Below the pieces are notes generated by a model, which was not told the DNA's origin, made no database searches, and saw nothing but the letters and a program-made list of their open reading frames with translations. A stretch of DNA of 64,000 nt from Vigna angularis (Eukaryota; Streptophyta; Magnoliopsida; Fabales; Fabaceae): NCBI RefSeq assembly GCF_016808095.1, contig NC_068979.1, forward strand, positions 12,737,501-12,801,500, given 5' to 3'. Each line of letters opens with the position of its first letter. Position 1 is the first letter of the stretch. This document shows positions 11,192 to 21,513 of this stretch, piece by piece. A program made the position numbers and the translations under genes.

Positions 11192-11645
11192 ATGGTAGAA
11201 GTAAGTCAAACACATGCTGTAGATAATTGCATGTATATTCATCCCAACGAAAACTCTACAACCTGTCTTGTTTCACCCGTTCTTGATGGCAATAATTACC
11301 ATTCATGGAGTACATCGATGGAAACAGTGTTGAGCACGAAAAGCAAACTAGGGTTTGTGGATGGGACCTTGACTGAACCTAAAATGGATTATAAGAAATA
11401 TGTGGCTTGACGAAGGTGCAATAAAATGGTTGTTTCCCGGATTCTCTACTCCATTTCTAAGCAAATTTGCCAAAGTGTATTATGGATAGATAAAGCAGAG
11501 GATATCTGGAATGATTTAAAATCCAGATATTTCCAGGGAAATTTGTTTCACATTTCTGAGTTGAAGGCTAATATTTCTACTCTTATACAAGGCGATCTTA
11601 CAATCACCGAGTATTTCACAAAGTTGCAAATCATGTGGGATGATT
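11192..11645 (+). pseudogene. K2 copia-type gag, N-terminal part
   Basis: The protein is of the copia gag type: VSPVLDGNNYHSWSTSMETVL near residues 30-50, then FVDGTL, IWNDLKSRY and TLIQGDLTITEYFTKLQIMWDD. This matches the start of the gag-polypeptide family of LTR copia elements. An in-frame TGA (11408-11410) splits it, another stop follows MWDD, and the reading frame decays until 11748, where a gypsy LTR begins. Zinc knuckle, protease and pol are missing. The ATG is the first after the leader and opens the conserved gag N-terminus. Confidence 0.8.
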
Positions 11646-11748
11646 AGATAACTTCCGGCCAGAAGTGCAAATAAAAGTGTTCTTGTAGAGTTTTTACTCT
11701 AATTTCTCATAAAAAAAGAGAGACCAAGCCATGCAACTTTTGAGTGGT

Positions 11749-12142
11749 TGTTAGGTTTCTATGGTTTAAACCTAACCAAACGAAGAATCGCACACAAAAA
11801 TCACACACACAGAAGGCGAAAGAATGCTAATCTTGTATTCATAGTGGAAAGAATACTCTGTACAATCTCAATTGGAGCCTAACCTCCCCCACAGGGTTAA
11901 AACTCCTGCCAAGTCAACAACGGTCAAAACGTAACTAAAACAATACAAGAATTCTATTTATACATTCCCTCTTTCCCGCCTCTCCTAACTACATAGGCAG
12001 TTAGGCTATTAATGCTTTCCTCTTCTCACATAAACTCTCCATTCTCTAACATTACCCCGCTCCTCTTTTTCAACCTTGTCCTCAAGGTTAAGATCTGGAT
12101 ACTGGTCTTGTATTGTTGCCCTGTCTTCCCATGTCGCTCTTT
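11749..12142 (-). mobile_element. 3' end of a chromovirus-like gypsy element
   Basis: A 303-bp LTR (11749-12051) has inverted ends TGTTAG/CTAACA and a minus-strand TATA box, TATAAATAGA, near 11953-11962. On the minus strand it is preceded by the purine tract GAGGAGCGGGGTAA and by the end of a pol gene. The rest of the element is cut off by Athila-like element E0, inserted at 12143. It lies in the K2 copia gag; no matching second LTR is in the window. Confidence 0.75.
12052..12142 (-). pseudogene. Gypsy pol C-terminus (chromodomain-side end)
   Basis: The minus strand reads ATWEDRATIQDQYPDLNLEDK followed by a charged tail, the typical end of gypsy polyproteins whose last domain contains W-E-x-x-x-x-x-x-x-x-P-x-x-x-L-E-D-K. 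Only about 30 residues remain; E0 interrupts the rest. The pattern suggests a Reina/Tekay/CRM-like chromovirus. Confidence 0.65.
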
Positions 12143-12403
12143 TGATAACAGTTGAATTTACCGTTATCTGTGATGCAATTTTGATACTAAATTAATCCTT
12201 TGTGACTTTGAAGCTTGCTTAAACTCTTGTTTTAGTTGAAATTTAGTGAATAAGTGAATAGAGGTTATACTTACTGATTTTTATCACTGATTTCCTTAAT
12301 TTTGTAGGTTATTCATATGTTTTGGAAGAGGAGGAGTAAAGTATCAAGGAGTTGGAACCCAGGGGGATAGCAAAAGCACCAGGAAAGAAGGCTGAAGAAG
12401 GCG

Positions 12404-12700
12404 TAGGACGCTTGGTTGCCCTTTTCTAGGGCCTTGGGTGCTGGTTGTCACGCAAGCACGCCTGGTTGCCCTCTTTCGGGGCCCTCAACGTATGAAGTCT
12501 TGCAAGGGCGCCTGCTTGCCCCCATTTGGGGCACTGAGCGCTACTCATCTCGTAAGCACGCGTGGGCGCCCTCTCCAAGGGCGCTGAGCGCTAGCCAGCC
12601 ACACCGCAGGACGCTTGGTTGCCCTCAACCAGGGCACTGAGGGCCAGTCTCTTCACAGTTACGCCTGGTTGCCCCCACTTAGGGTGCTGAGTGCCAGCGA
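12404..12700 (+). repeat. GC-rich minisatellite in the E0 LTR
   Basis: About six imperfect units of 45-65 bp, each with CGCCTGGTTGCCC followed by GGGGC/AGGGC and then CTGAGCGCCAG-like words. It occupies the place, upstream of the transcription start region, where the other Athila-like LTRs have CCGCTGAGCGG palindromes. The small ORF 12416-12640 across it is not a gene. Confidence 0.8.
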
Positions 12701-13109
12701 CGTTGGCCCATGATCCAATTTTGATATATTAAAGACTTCTACACATTATGGTTGATATCTTTTGACGGCTGAAGCCTAGAAACACACTTTTCGACCCTTT
12801 GGAGGCAGATTTGGCATGCAGGAGCTTTCTTCTTCTCTTTCTAGGGTTTTTATCTCATTCTTCCATCATTGTACACCTAGATTCTCCATGACAATGGAGA
12901 ACTAAACTCATTTGTTGTTGGAGAAGACGTAACTTCTAAACTTTCATGTATTTGAATATGTTTTGAATTATTTTATGCTTCTTTCATTAATTGTTAGTGA
13001 TTTTCTCCTTTACTCATTGCTTGTTATGTTTTCATCACTCATAGCATGATGTATGACTTTCTTTGTTATTGGGAAATACCTAGGAACCAGGATCTGGAGA
13101 ATTTCACCC

Positions 13110-14366
13110 TGATAAGGACATATTTTACCATGAATTCAGTAATGAATTAAGAGAAAATGTCAACCCTTCCTTAACTTTTTACCTTGTAAATCCTAGTTTT
13201 CTTTTAGTTTGTTAAGTGGTTTCACCTTAAGCTCTAATGAGATATTTTGATCACTAATCCCTGCTTTTATGTGCTTAAAGTATTTGGAAGAAGTCTATGC
13301 ATCAAATGAAGGCATTGGAAACCAAGGAAAGCAAGAAAAATAACAAAAATGAAGAACCAGAATTCTGCTGAAGCTAGCTCGGGCCCCCCCTGGTCTATGG
13401 GGGCTTGAGCGCCAGTGCATCATGACCGTCGTGCGCCTGAGCCACCTCCTTTTGGGGGGTTGGAACGCCAACTTTGTTGACATGGCAGATGTGCCCTATT
13501 TAACTCACAGGCGCGGAGAGCTTGGGATCTTTTTGACACCCAGACGCATTTTCTCTCTTTTTGGAGCACTTGGAGGTGAGCTAGGAGCTGTGGGAACAAT
13601 CCATCTTCTTCCTTGGGTCTTCTTTGTTCTTCCATTTCCATCATTGTTGTAAGCTCAAGCTCTCCATTCATGGAGAGCTAGTTTCATTATTGTTGGGGGA
13701 TTGATGCAGCCACCGAACTCTTATGTATTGTTACTGTTTTGAATGTATTTGATGCTTCTTTCATGATCGCTAGTATTTTGTTCCTCCTCTTAAAGCTTGT
13801 TGTGACATTGCTATCCATGGCATGATTTTAGGGTTTGCTTGATGTTGGGAAATATTGTGTGAACCTAGAACTGGAATAAATTATCCAAAGGGAATTGTAT
13901 CTATGGATAGAACTTGAACTTTTGGTTGTCTTAGGTCTCAAGTCTTAAAGCGGATTAACTTGTTAGGTTTTCCAAGGAATTGGAGCTTAATAAGGAAGTC
14001 TAGGCTCTCTCTACCAAGGGATTGAGTTTGAGTAAATTAGAAGATTGACATTAGTAAGTAAATGAAGAAGGTGTAAATTTGCATGCATGAGAGTGAGGTA
14101 GGTGAAGTCATACCCCAACAATATCAATTCATATCACTTCTAATCTTATCCATTTCCAAGTGTTTGAGTCATCAAAGATCACTTTTACTATTTATGTTTC
14201 ATCTTTACTTTAATTGCATAAAAACCCAAATTATGGAATCATTCTTTAGTCTAAGCTAGTTGGAAATTACATGATTGTTTGGTGACACGAGTCTCTTGGG
14301 AAACGATATCCGGTCTTACCGGTTTATTACTTGAATCGATTTGGTACACTTGCCAAAGTCTCAACA
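13110..14366 (+). mobile_element. Athila-like solo LTR in the E0 LTR
   Basis: Starts TGATAAGGACA, ends ...AAAGTCTCAACA, and is flanked by a perfect TSD CACCC (13105-13109 and 14367-14371). The E0 LTR reads continuously across the gap. It has a GC block at 13378-13465 (GGGCCCCCCC, GGGGCTTGAGCGCC). No internal domain, so it is a solo LTR formed by LTR-LTR recombination. Confidence 0.9.
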
Positions 14367-14857
14367 CACCCAAAGGGACTATTGCCTAGACATAAGGATA
14401 AAATGTTTGGTTGTCTTAAGCTTCTTTTCGTAATGCAGAATTGATTATTAGGGATGCAAGACATTGTGGTATAATAATTAAGGATAGGCTTTTTACGGTG
14501 AGACATCGGGTTCTAAGTAATTTAGAGAGTGAGATTAACAATTTAATGATGAAGATGAATTCTTATATGCATGAAAGTAAGGACGGTGAAATCTAAACCC
14601 CAACAACAATATCATCTCATATTATCAACATCATCCATTCACTCTTGTGTTTAGCCTCAATTGATCAAATTTTACATTCAAGTTATTAGGTTTAATCTTA
14701 TTGCAATTTAATTTTAATCATTGGAATCGTTCTTTAGTCTTAATTAATTAAGATATTACATGATTGTTTAGGAACACGAGTCTCTTGGGAAACGATACTT
14801 AGTCTTACCATTTTATATTACTTGATACGATTTGGTACACTTGCCAATGAGTTAACA

Positions 14858-15173
14858 AGTTTTTTGCGCTGTTGTCGGGAACTCGTGGTCATACTATACT
14901 TTTGTGTGATTCTTAACTTGTTTATAATTTTTTCTGTTTTTAATTTTTGTTTAATTTTTATTTGTTTGGGCTAAGCTAGTGCTCTAGTGTAGTGTTCTTT
15001 AGTGTATACAGGACAAGATTCGCAATAGGAGCACAAAATTATCTGAACCTCTTCTTACAGGTTTGGAAAATAGTAGATGAAGAAGGCAGAAAAGGGTTTC
15101 CAGAGAACTCTTTCCCTCTCCTAAGACTCTTCAACAACCCTTCACTGCAATCTCTAACTAGGAAACAAAAGAG
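14858..15173 (+). promoter_or_regulatory. E0 primer-binding site (decayed) and leader
   Basis: TTGCGCTGTTGTCGGGA at 14864-14880 is a mutated form of the tRNA-Asp primer site TGGCGCCGTTGCCGGGGA seen in the related elements. The leader has a T-rich stretch, then GTATACAGGACAAGATTCGCA, matching the leader of E2 (GTATGCAGGATTCAATTCG). Confidence 0.75.
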
Positions 15174-15252
15174 ATGACGGACAATCAGAATGGTAGATGT
15201 ACCCTGACAGATTATGCAGCAGTCACTAGACCTCTTCATTTTAATAATATTG
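15174..15252 (+). pseudogene. E0 gag, first codons
   Basis: Reads M-T-D-N-Q-N-G-R-C-T-L-T-D-Y and continues to H-F-N-N-I, the same N-terminus as the E1 and E2 gag proteins (GENNGRRTLADxTTV ... HFN). E1 interrupts it after TATTG (15248-15252); the same TATTG follows the E1 3' LTR at 26593 and gag resumes there. Confidence 0.85.
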
Positions 15253-16502
15253 TGATAACGGTTGAAAAATCGTTATTTTTATACTTAATTTTGATATTAA
15301 AAACAAACTTTATGACTTAGAAACTAGCTTGGAATCATGTTTTTGCTTAAGTTTTGGAATAAGAGAGTTGGATGGGTTTTATGCTTGGTTTTCCTTGTTT
15401 TGGCAGGAATTAAGATGAATTAGATGAAAGAAGTTGAAGTAGTAAGGAGCTGGACTCAGGAAAGGAAGTAAAAGGGCACAAAAGAAGAGCCCTAGTCATC
15501 GCTGAGCGCAGCTTTTACCGCTGAGCGGCATTTTGAAGTACCGTAGTCACCGCTAAGGGCCAAAACTACAGCTGAGCGTCATCTTGAAGAGCCGCACCTA
15601 CCGCTGAGCGCCAAAAGTGCCCCTGAGCGCCATTTACTTGGGCTTGGGCTTAGTTTATGTAATTTTTAATAAACTATATAAGGTTTTAGTCGACCTAGGG
15701 TTGATATCTTTGGACAGAAAGAAGCGAAATCACACTTTCTTCACCCCTTGGAGGCGAATTTTGGATGCGGAAGCTCCTTTCTTCAAATTCTAGGGTTCTA
15801 TCTTTCCTTCTTTTCATTATTTTCATCTAGTTTCACCATGTCTATGGTGAACTAAACCTCCATTGTTGTTGGGGAACCGATGTAGTCCTTTGAAACTCTC
15901 ATGTATTGAATTGATTCTATATTTTATATGCTTTGCTTCATTAATTGTTAGGCTTTTTCCTCTTTGCTCTATGCATGCTTTGTTTAACTCATTTAATTGC
16001 ATGATCATTGATGTTATCTATATGGACACATATAGGTAAATCTAGAACTGGAGAAATTCTCCCGGAAGCAATATTACCTAGACATAGGAATAGGAGGATC
16101 ATTTGCCTTTAAGCTTCTGTGCGAATGTAATGCATGAATAATTGCTAGGGAGATAAGACATTGTAAACTAGTGATTAGGGGTAGGCTTTCTTCACCGAGA
16201 CATCGAGTTTAAGGTAAATTAGAAAGTGGCATTAACATTAATGAAGAAAGATGAATTCTTGAATACATGAGAGTGGATAGGATAGGTCGGAAACCCCAAC
16301 AACATCATCATTCATATTTTACATCAATCTCTTTTGCTTCTTTCAATACAATTGATCAAAACTTGCATTCATGTTTATTTTCCGTATTCAAACACAATGA
16401 TTTCGTTTACAAGTCTAATTTAATCAAGAAATCAGATAATTGTCTAGGCCGTGAGTTCTTTGGGAAACGATACGATTCAGTACACTTGCCGAAGTGTTAA
16501 TA
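15253..16502 (+). repeat. E1 5' LTR
   Basis: Starts TGATAACGGTTG, ends ...GTGTTAATA (the 3' LTR ends GTTAACA, so the terminal CA has mutated). A TATA box ACTATATAAGG lies at about 15673-15683, preceded by GCTGAGCGC-type palindromes at 15490-15655. The sequence is close to the 3' LTR over its whole length. Confidence 0.92.
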
Positions 16503-16807
16503 AGTTTTTGGCGCCGTTGCTTGTTGATTAATTTTGACTTGATTTTTTATCTTTTTATCTTTTTGTTTTATCTTTTTTATGATTTTATCTTTTTAGTTTA
16601 TCTTTTCTATCTTTTTGTGCTAACAATTGTTTCTAGGGTCTTGTTTTCTTGTGTATGCAAGATACAACTCGGACTAGGAGCAAGAAAACAACGAAACCTC
16701 TTCTTGATGGATTGGATGAGAGTAGACGGTGAAGGAGAATTATTTCCTTCTCGGGAGACACTTCTACAACCCTCACCACAAAGATCTAACCAATGTACTG
16801 AAGAGAT
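16503..16807 (+). promoter_or_regulatory. E1 primer-site remnant and leader
   Basis: TGGCGCCGTTGC at 16509-16520 keeps the first 12 bases of the tRNA-Asp primer site; the next bases (TTGTTG) no longer fit, so a small deletion or mutation destroyed the rest. A T-rich leader follows, then GTGTATGCAAGATACAACTC, as in E2. A copia LTR interrupts it at 16808. Confidence 0.75.
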
Positions 16808-17889
16808 TGTTGGAACAATTGATACCGTTATAGAGTCGCGCAGCAGAATAATTTATAAAAGCGGAAAGCGTGTTCAGTCAAACTTGTTTTAAGATGGCCA
16901 GTTTTAGATAATCAATTTTCTTAGAGAAAATTGATCAAACACTTGATATGCACAAAATGTAAAGAGTATAGAGAGTAAGAAACTTCAACACAAAATTTTT
17001 ATCCTGGTTCGATTCAAAAGAATCTACGTCCAGTTGTTAATCACTATGAAAAGTGATTAACGTTTTCACTAAAAAACAGTTTCACAGATTTACAATATGG
17101 TAAATGAACAGTATGATAAAACCTTTCTTCGGCGAACGAACCGGAAGGGTGCTTCCTTTCGACCAACGAACCGGAAGCGGGTAATCTACACTTTCTTTCG
17201 ACAAGTGAACCGAAACAGCGCAAATTAAAATCTTCCTTCGACAGACGAACCGGAAGATGACCACCTTGCCAACTTGAAGAGAACTGCTCCGACTATCGAC
17301 ACACGAAATGCGAGCTTCTCCTATTCACAAGACCACGCAAAGCACTTGAACTAGCTTTTTAGAACTTCCTTAGACAAACTATATTCTCAAAAAGCTTAGT
17401 CTCTTTTCTAAGAGTTTTGGAACATCCTTATATAGCCAACTGGTCTGAGTTCATAGAGATAGATTATAACTATCACGAATAATCGATTATTGTTAGTGAT
17501 AATCGATTATTTGAGTCCGTTACAGGGTTTTTCAAAGAGTGATAATCGATTATCCTAAGGAACAATCGATTATTCTAGAGACTTTAGTAGTTCTCAAGAG
17601 GACTAGTTGATAATTGATTATTTGCAGGAATAATCAATTATTCCAGAGCGAAATGCTTTTTCAAGAGTGCTTAGGATAATCGATTATAGCTTCTCATAAT
17701 CGATTAAATACGTAACTTAACTAAACATACGAGATTTTCTAAGTTTTACATATTCAAAGACTTTCCTAATACATTTATATTCTACAAAGTGCTTTTACAA
17801 CAATTATAACATCTTCTTCAAGTTTATCTTCTTGCAACATCATCAAAATCATTTATCTTCAATTTCCCAATGCTTCCTCATTCGTAACA
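16808..17889 (-). mobile_element. Copia (SIRE-like) solo LTR in the E1 leader
   Basis: Begins TGTTGGAACAATTG and ends TTCGTAACA; flanks GAGAT (16803-16807) and AAGAT (17890-17894) are a TSD with one mismatch, and E2 shows the uninterrupted target. Read on minus it has a TATA box (GGCTATATAAGGA, near 17431-17443) and then a GGACGTAGATTC...GAACCAGGATAA block, which I associate with SIRE/Maximus-type LTRs (from memory). An array of ATAATCGATTAT palindromes sits at 17480-17705, just upstream of the TATA box in this sense. No internal domain. Confidence 0.75.
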
Positions 17890-17892
17890 AAG

Positions 17893-20289
17893 ATGGTCGG
17901 AGAGAACAATGGTAGACGTACTCTTGCGGATCACACCACTGTTGTTGGCCCTCATCACTTTAATAGCATTGCTAGGCCGAGGGTTAATGCTGCAAACATG
18001 GAGGTGAATTCGGCGTTGATACAATTGGTGACGAGCAACCAATTTAATGGGCTATCACATGAAAGTCCATATGAGCATCTAACCACATTCAACGAGATTT
18101 GCAACACTGTGAAGATCAATGGTGTGTCGGATGACGCTATAAAGCTTAGTTTGTTTCCTTTCTCATTGGGAGGCAATGCAAACCTATGGTTGAATTCTTT
18201 CTCGAAGGATAACTTTACTGAATGGGAAGCCATGGTCTCTAAGTTTCTAAACAAGTACTTCCCACAATCCAAAATCAACAAAGGGAAGCAAGAAATTTCT
18301 TCTTTTAGACAAGGCATGGAGGAGACGCTAGGTCAAGCATGGGATAGATACAAGAGCTTGTTGAGAAAGATGCCCACTCATGGCTTTGACGAAGCAACAT
18401 TAGTCATTCTTTTCCTTGGAGTTCTTGGTTCACAAACCAAATTGATGGTAGATGCCTCAGTTCGAGGTAATATTAAATGCAAGACTCTAGAGGAAGCTTT
18501 TGAATTGATAGACAACATGGCTACTAATGACAACGAGATGCTTAGTGAAAGAGGAACTCCAATTCAACAGAAGGGAGTCCTACAATTGCAATCTCAAGAT
18601 TCCTTGCTTGGACAAAATAAAATCATAACTCAACAGTTGGAGAATTTGACAAAGACACTCGCTCAGTTGCCAAAGGAGTTGAAGATTGTTGCACAAATTC
18701 AACAACTCTGTGAAATATGTGGTGGTGACCATATTAATGGTCAATGTGCTTTTCCAGTGGAGGCCCTAGAAGATGTCAATTTTATGGCCAATCAATTTCA
18801 AAATCAATTCCAATACCGCCAAGGGAGCTTCAACCAAGGGTGCAAACCTCACCCAAGCATGGGTCAAGGTCAAAATGGACAAGCTGGACAAGCAGGGCAA
18901 GTTAATAGACCACAACAACAACCATCACTATGGAAACAAGTATCTGCACTAAATGAGAGATAAAAAAAGCTTGAAGAAACTCTTCAACAATTTATTCAGG
19001 TGACTATCTCCAATCACAAGAGCACTGAAGCTACAATTAGAAATATGGAGATTCAGGTTGGCCAAATGGCTAAGAAGTTGGAGGATATGCCTGACAGGAG
19101 TTTTGGGGCTAATATTGAGGTTAACCCTAAGGAAGAGTGTAAAGCTATTGTGAGTATATGTGATGAGAGGGTGAATGAAAAAGAAAGAGTTGAGTTAGAA
19201 AAAAGAGAAGAAAAAGAAGAGAGAAAAGGTGAGGATGAGAGAAAAGAGAAAGAAAAGAAGAGGGGAGTGAAAAATTGTGAGAAAAGTGAAAGAGTTCTTC
19301 CTTATCCTAAGGGGAGTGAAAAATTTGATAAAGAGAGACAATATAAGCATTTTAAAGAGATCTTCAATCAATTGGAGATTGAGATACCTTTGACTGAAGC
19401 ACTGCAACAAATTCTTGCTTATGCAAAGCACAGGAAGCAAATCCTCGCAAAGAAGAGATATCTAGAGGAGGAAACTAGTGATAAACAGGGAGAATGCAGA
19501 GCCATTTTGGAGAAACCACTTCCTCCAAAAGTGAAAGATCCAAAAAGTTTTACTATTCCTTGCGTCATTGGGAAGGAGAATATAAGAAAGACCTTAATTG
19601 ATTTAGGGTCAATCTTTAATTTGATGCCCTTATCTATGCTCGAAAGGATTGGTGATCTTGAAATCAAGCCAACCAAGGTGACTTTGCTCATGGCAGATGG
19701 ATCTTCCAAGAAACCCTATGCTGTAGTGGAAGATGTTGTGGTTTGTATAGAGAAACTTAAATTCTTGGTGGACTTTGTGGTGATAGAGATGGAGGAAGAG
19801 GAGAAGATCCCAATTATTCTTGGAAGGCCGTTTATGAAAACGACAAAGGTAATCATCAATGTGGATGATGGGTTGATAGTGCTTCAAGACCGAGAAGAAA
19901 AGGTGATTTTTAATGTCTTCAAAGTGGAGCAGCAGATTCAAGAGAAGGAAGCTAGTCATAAAACTGCATGTAAGGATGCACACGTGACTAGCTCTAAAGC
20001 TGCAAAGCCGGTCATCAAAGGTAAAAGTTGTTTCTTGTCACAGGTTAGGGAAGAAGAAAAAGATGGCAAAGGAAGGATGGTTCATGGTGACTTGATGGAT
20101 GCACAATTCAAACTTGGTACACCGGTAAGATTCAAAAACAAGTTGTGGGTTGTGAAAGATTTCAAAGAGAATGGAGTGATAGAGATTGAAGCTCTATATT
20201 CAAGGAGAGCCAAGAAGGTGGACCGAAAGCAATTGATGAGTTGGTGTGATGAAAGCAAGATGAACACCAACATTGAAGAAGGAAATTGA
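17893..20289 (+). pseudogene. E1 gag-protease, one in-frame stop
   Basis: A single reading frame of about 800 codons broken only by TAA at 18961-18963. Residues about 35-200 are the Athila-type gag capsid homology region (NQFNGLSHESPYEHLTTF, LFPFSLGGNA, WLNSF, FLNKYFPQSK, GQAWDRYKSLL). A zinc knuckle variant CEICGGDHINGQC lies near residue 273, then a Q-rich linker, a K/E-rich stretch and an aspartic protease near residue 569 with the active site D-L-G-S (Athila elements use DLGA/DLGS) and IILGRPFMKT. After the protease the frame goes straight to an integrase-tail-like end (GTPVRFKNKLWVVKDF ... KKVDRKQL), so RT, RNase H and the integrase core were deleted. ATG 17893 lies right after the solo-LTR TSD and matches the ATG of E2. 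Confidence 0.92.
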
Positions 20290-20293
20290 GCTT

Positions 20294-20343
20294 TATTGGG
20301 TCAAGCTAGTGACGTTAAAAGAGCGCTTGCTGGGAGGCACCCT
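20294..20343 (+). promoter_or_regulatory. Post-stop conserved motif, E1 copy 1
   Basis: A 50-bp block starting a few bases after the gag-protease TGA: TTGGGTCAAGCTAGTGACG, then TTAAAAGAGCGCTTGCTGGG, then AGGCACC. Close copies occur at 20541, 35381, 44803, 50054 and 50335. In better-kept copies the end forms CTGGG-AGGCAA-CCCAG, a 5-bp hairpin. Function unknown. Confidence 0.7.
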
Positions 20344-20429
20344 AGTGATTTGAGAACATTAATTTCTTTGAATTTATTTATTTTGGTGATGTAATTTGAA
20401 ACTTTGGAATATTATTATATTTGGGTTTA

Positions 20430-20540
20430 TCATCTACTGATGGATGCTAGGTTGATGAGTATTTATTGAAGGATACTCAGAAGGTCACCTACTAAAGGGT
20501 GATGGTAAGGTTTGAACCTACTGATGGGTGCTGGAGGATT
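20430..20540 (+). repeat. Short minisatellite between the motif copies
   Basis: Degenerate repeats of CTACTGATGGATGCTA-like units (CTACTGATGG, CTACTAAAGGGTGATGG, CTACTGATGGGTGCTGG). The same units lie between motif copies in E5 (50104-50260) and E4 (44860-45046). Confidence 0.7.
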
Positions 20541-20590
20541 TTGGGTCAGGCTCGTGACGTTAAACAAGCGCTACCTGGGAGGCAACCCAG
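20541..20590 (+). promoter_or_regulatory. Post-stop conserved motif, E1 copy 2
   Basis: Second copy, TTGGGTCAGGCTCGTGACG ... CTACCTGGGAGGCAACCCAG, with the perfect CTGGG/CCCAG hairpin. It closes the minisatellite. Confidence 0.7.
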
Positions 20591-20739
20591 TTGATTGAAT
20601 TTATATGTGTTTATTTGTGTTGGTTTTGGTCTAGTTGCATTATAGGGATTGAATGTTTGAGTGATGTGAGAGACTAAATGCATTGGGTAAGTGAGAGGCA
20701 TTGGTAAAGGACACCTAGGGCAAGCTAGGAAGAAGGAGA

Positions 20740-21084
20740 CTTGGTGCTGCGTATGCCACTCATCGGTAATTACCATTGAGCGCGAACGCTGCAGTTTTGC
20801 TTACTGGTCTTGTGTTAATTGGGCTCAGCGGGATTTGGCCCTTTAGGTCATTTTTATACCCTAAGGTGCGTCTTGGCCGCCACTTTCAGATCTCCCTCTT
20901 CCCATACACTCTCAAGCACTCTCCAAAGAGTTCTCTCTATTTTTCCCTTCTTCCCCCTTCATAAAATCTCTCTTTAAACCACCTTTGCATCAAGTTTCCA
21001 CTCAAGTTTGGGGTTTGGTGAGAGCATTGCTGTTAGGGGCTGACTTTTGCACATTCCTAGAGTATTCTACACATATTCACCCAA
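20740..21084 (+). promoter_or_regulatory. Promoter-like block and first exon upstream of ORF2 (E1)
   Basis: Contains ATTGAGCGCGAACGC and GGGCTCAGCGGG (20775-20835), related to the palindromes of the LTR promoters, then TTTTTATACCCTAAGG at about 20850-20865 as a TATA-like box, then a C/T-rich leader-like stretch. It ends at a GTAAGT donor at 21085. E5 has the same order at 49607-49930 on its strand. Inferred as an internal promoter; no direct evidence of transcription. Confidence 0.45.
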
Positions 21085-21511
21085 GTAAGTACAAGCATTT
21101 TACATTCTAGGGTTTTTGAAAGCATGAATTGGTATGAACATGGTTGTCTAAGCATGATTCTTGAGGGATTTTGATTTTTATGCATGATTACATGAATTAA
21201 TCACTGTTTGGACCGATTAAATTGCTTGATTTGGGTCTAGAACTAGGAAGAATGCATGTGGGTGGAGATTAAAAGTATTTTTGGGTGATTTTGAAAAATC
21301 TGCAGAAGCGTCGCTCAGGGGAAATTTCTGCTGAGCGCGATTTCTGTAGATTGGTGTTTTGAGTCTGTTTTACTTGATGGTTCTCTGCACAGGTTGCGCT
21401 TAGGGGTTTTGTTTGCCCTTAGCGGTGATAAGAATGGTTTTAGGGAGTTGTTTGGGGTTTACTAATGCTTAATGATGTTTCTTGTGGTTTTGTGAATTGT
21501 TTTTGATGTAG
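21085..21511 (+). other. Predicted intron in the ORF2 5' UTR (E1)
   Basis: The donor CAA|GTAAGT and the acceptor TTTTTGATGTAG|GG lie just before the ORF2 ATG (21514). The same donor context (CCACCCAAGTAAGT in E5, TTCACCCAAGTAAGT here) and the same TGTAG acceptor occur in E5, 419 nt apart there and 427 nt here. Confidence 0.5.
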
Positions 21512-21513
21512 GG

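Larger units (their letters stand above)
12143..14857 (+). repeat. E0 5' LTR (interrupted)
   Basis: Begins TGATAACAGTTG and ends ...GAGTTAACA before the primer site. Landmarks shared with all Athila-like LTRs here: a GC-rich block upstream of the start region, GGAGAACTAAACTC, the GTTGTTGG motif, GAGTCTCTTGGGAAACGATAC and ACTTGCCAA near the end. Without the nested solo LTR (13110-14366) and one TSD copy it is about 1.45 kb. Confidence 0.8.
12143..15252 (+). mobile_element. Athila-like element E0, left part
   Basis: Contains the E0 5' LTR, primer site, leader and the first codons of gag. The body continues at 26593-27270 after the E1 insertion and is then cut again by E2 at 27271. No 3' half of E0 is recognisable in the window: after the truncated 3' LTR of E2 (37136) comes unrelated copia debris. 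E0 is inserted in the minus-strand gypsy pol at 12143. Confidence 0.85.
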
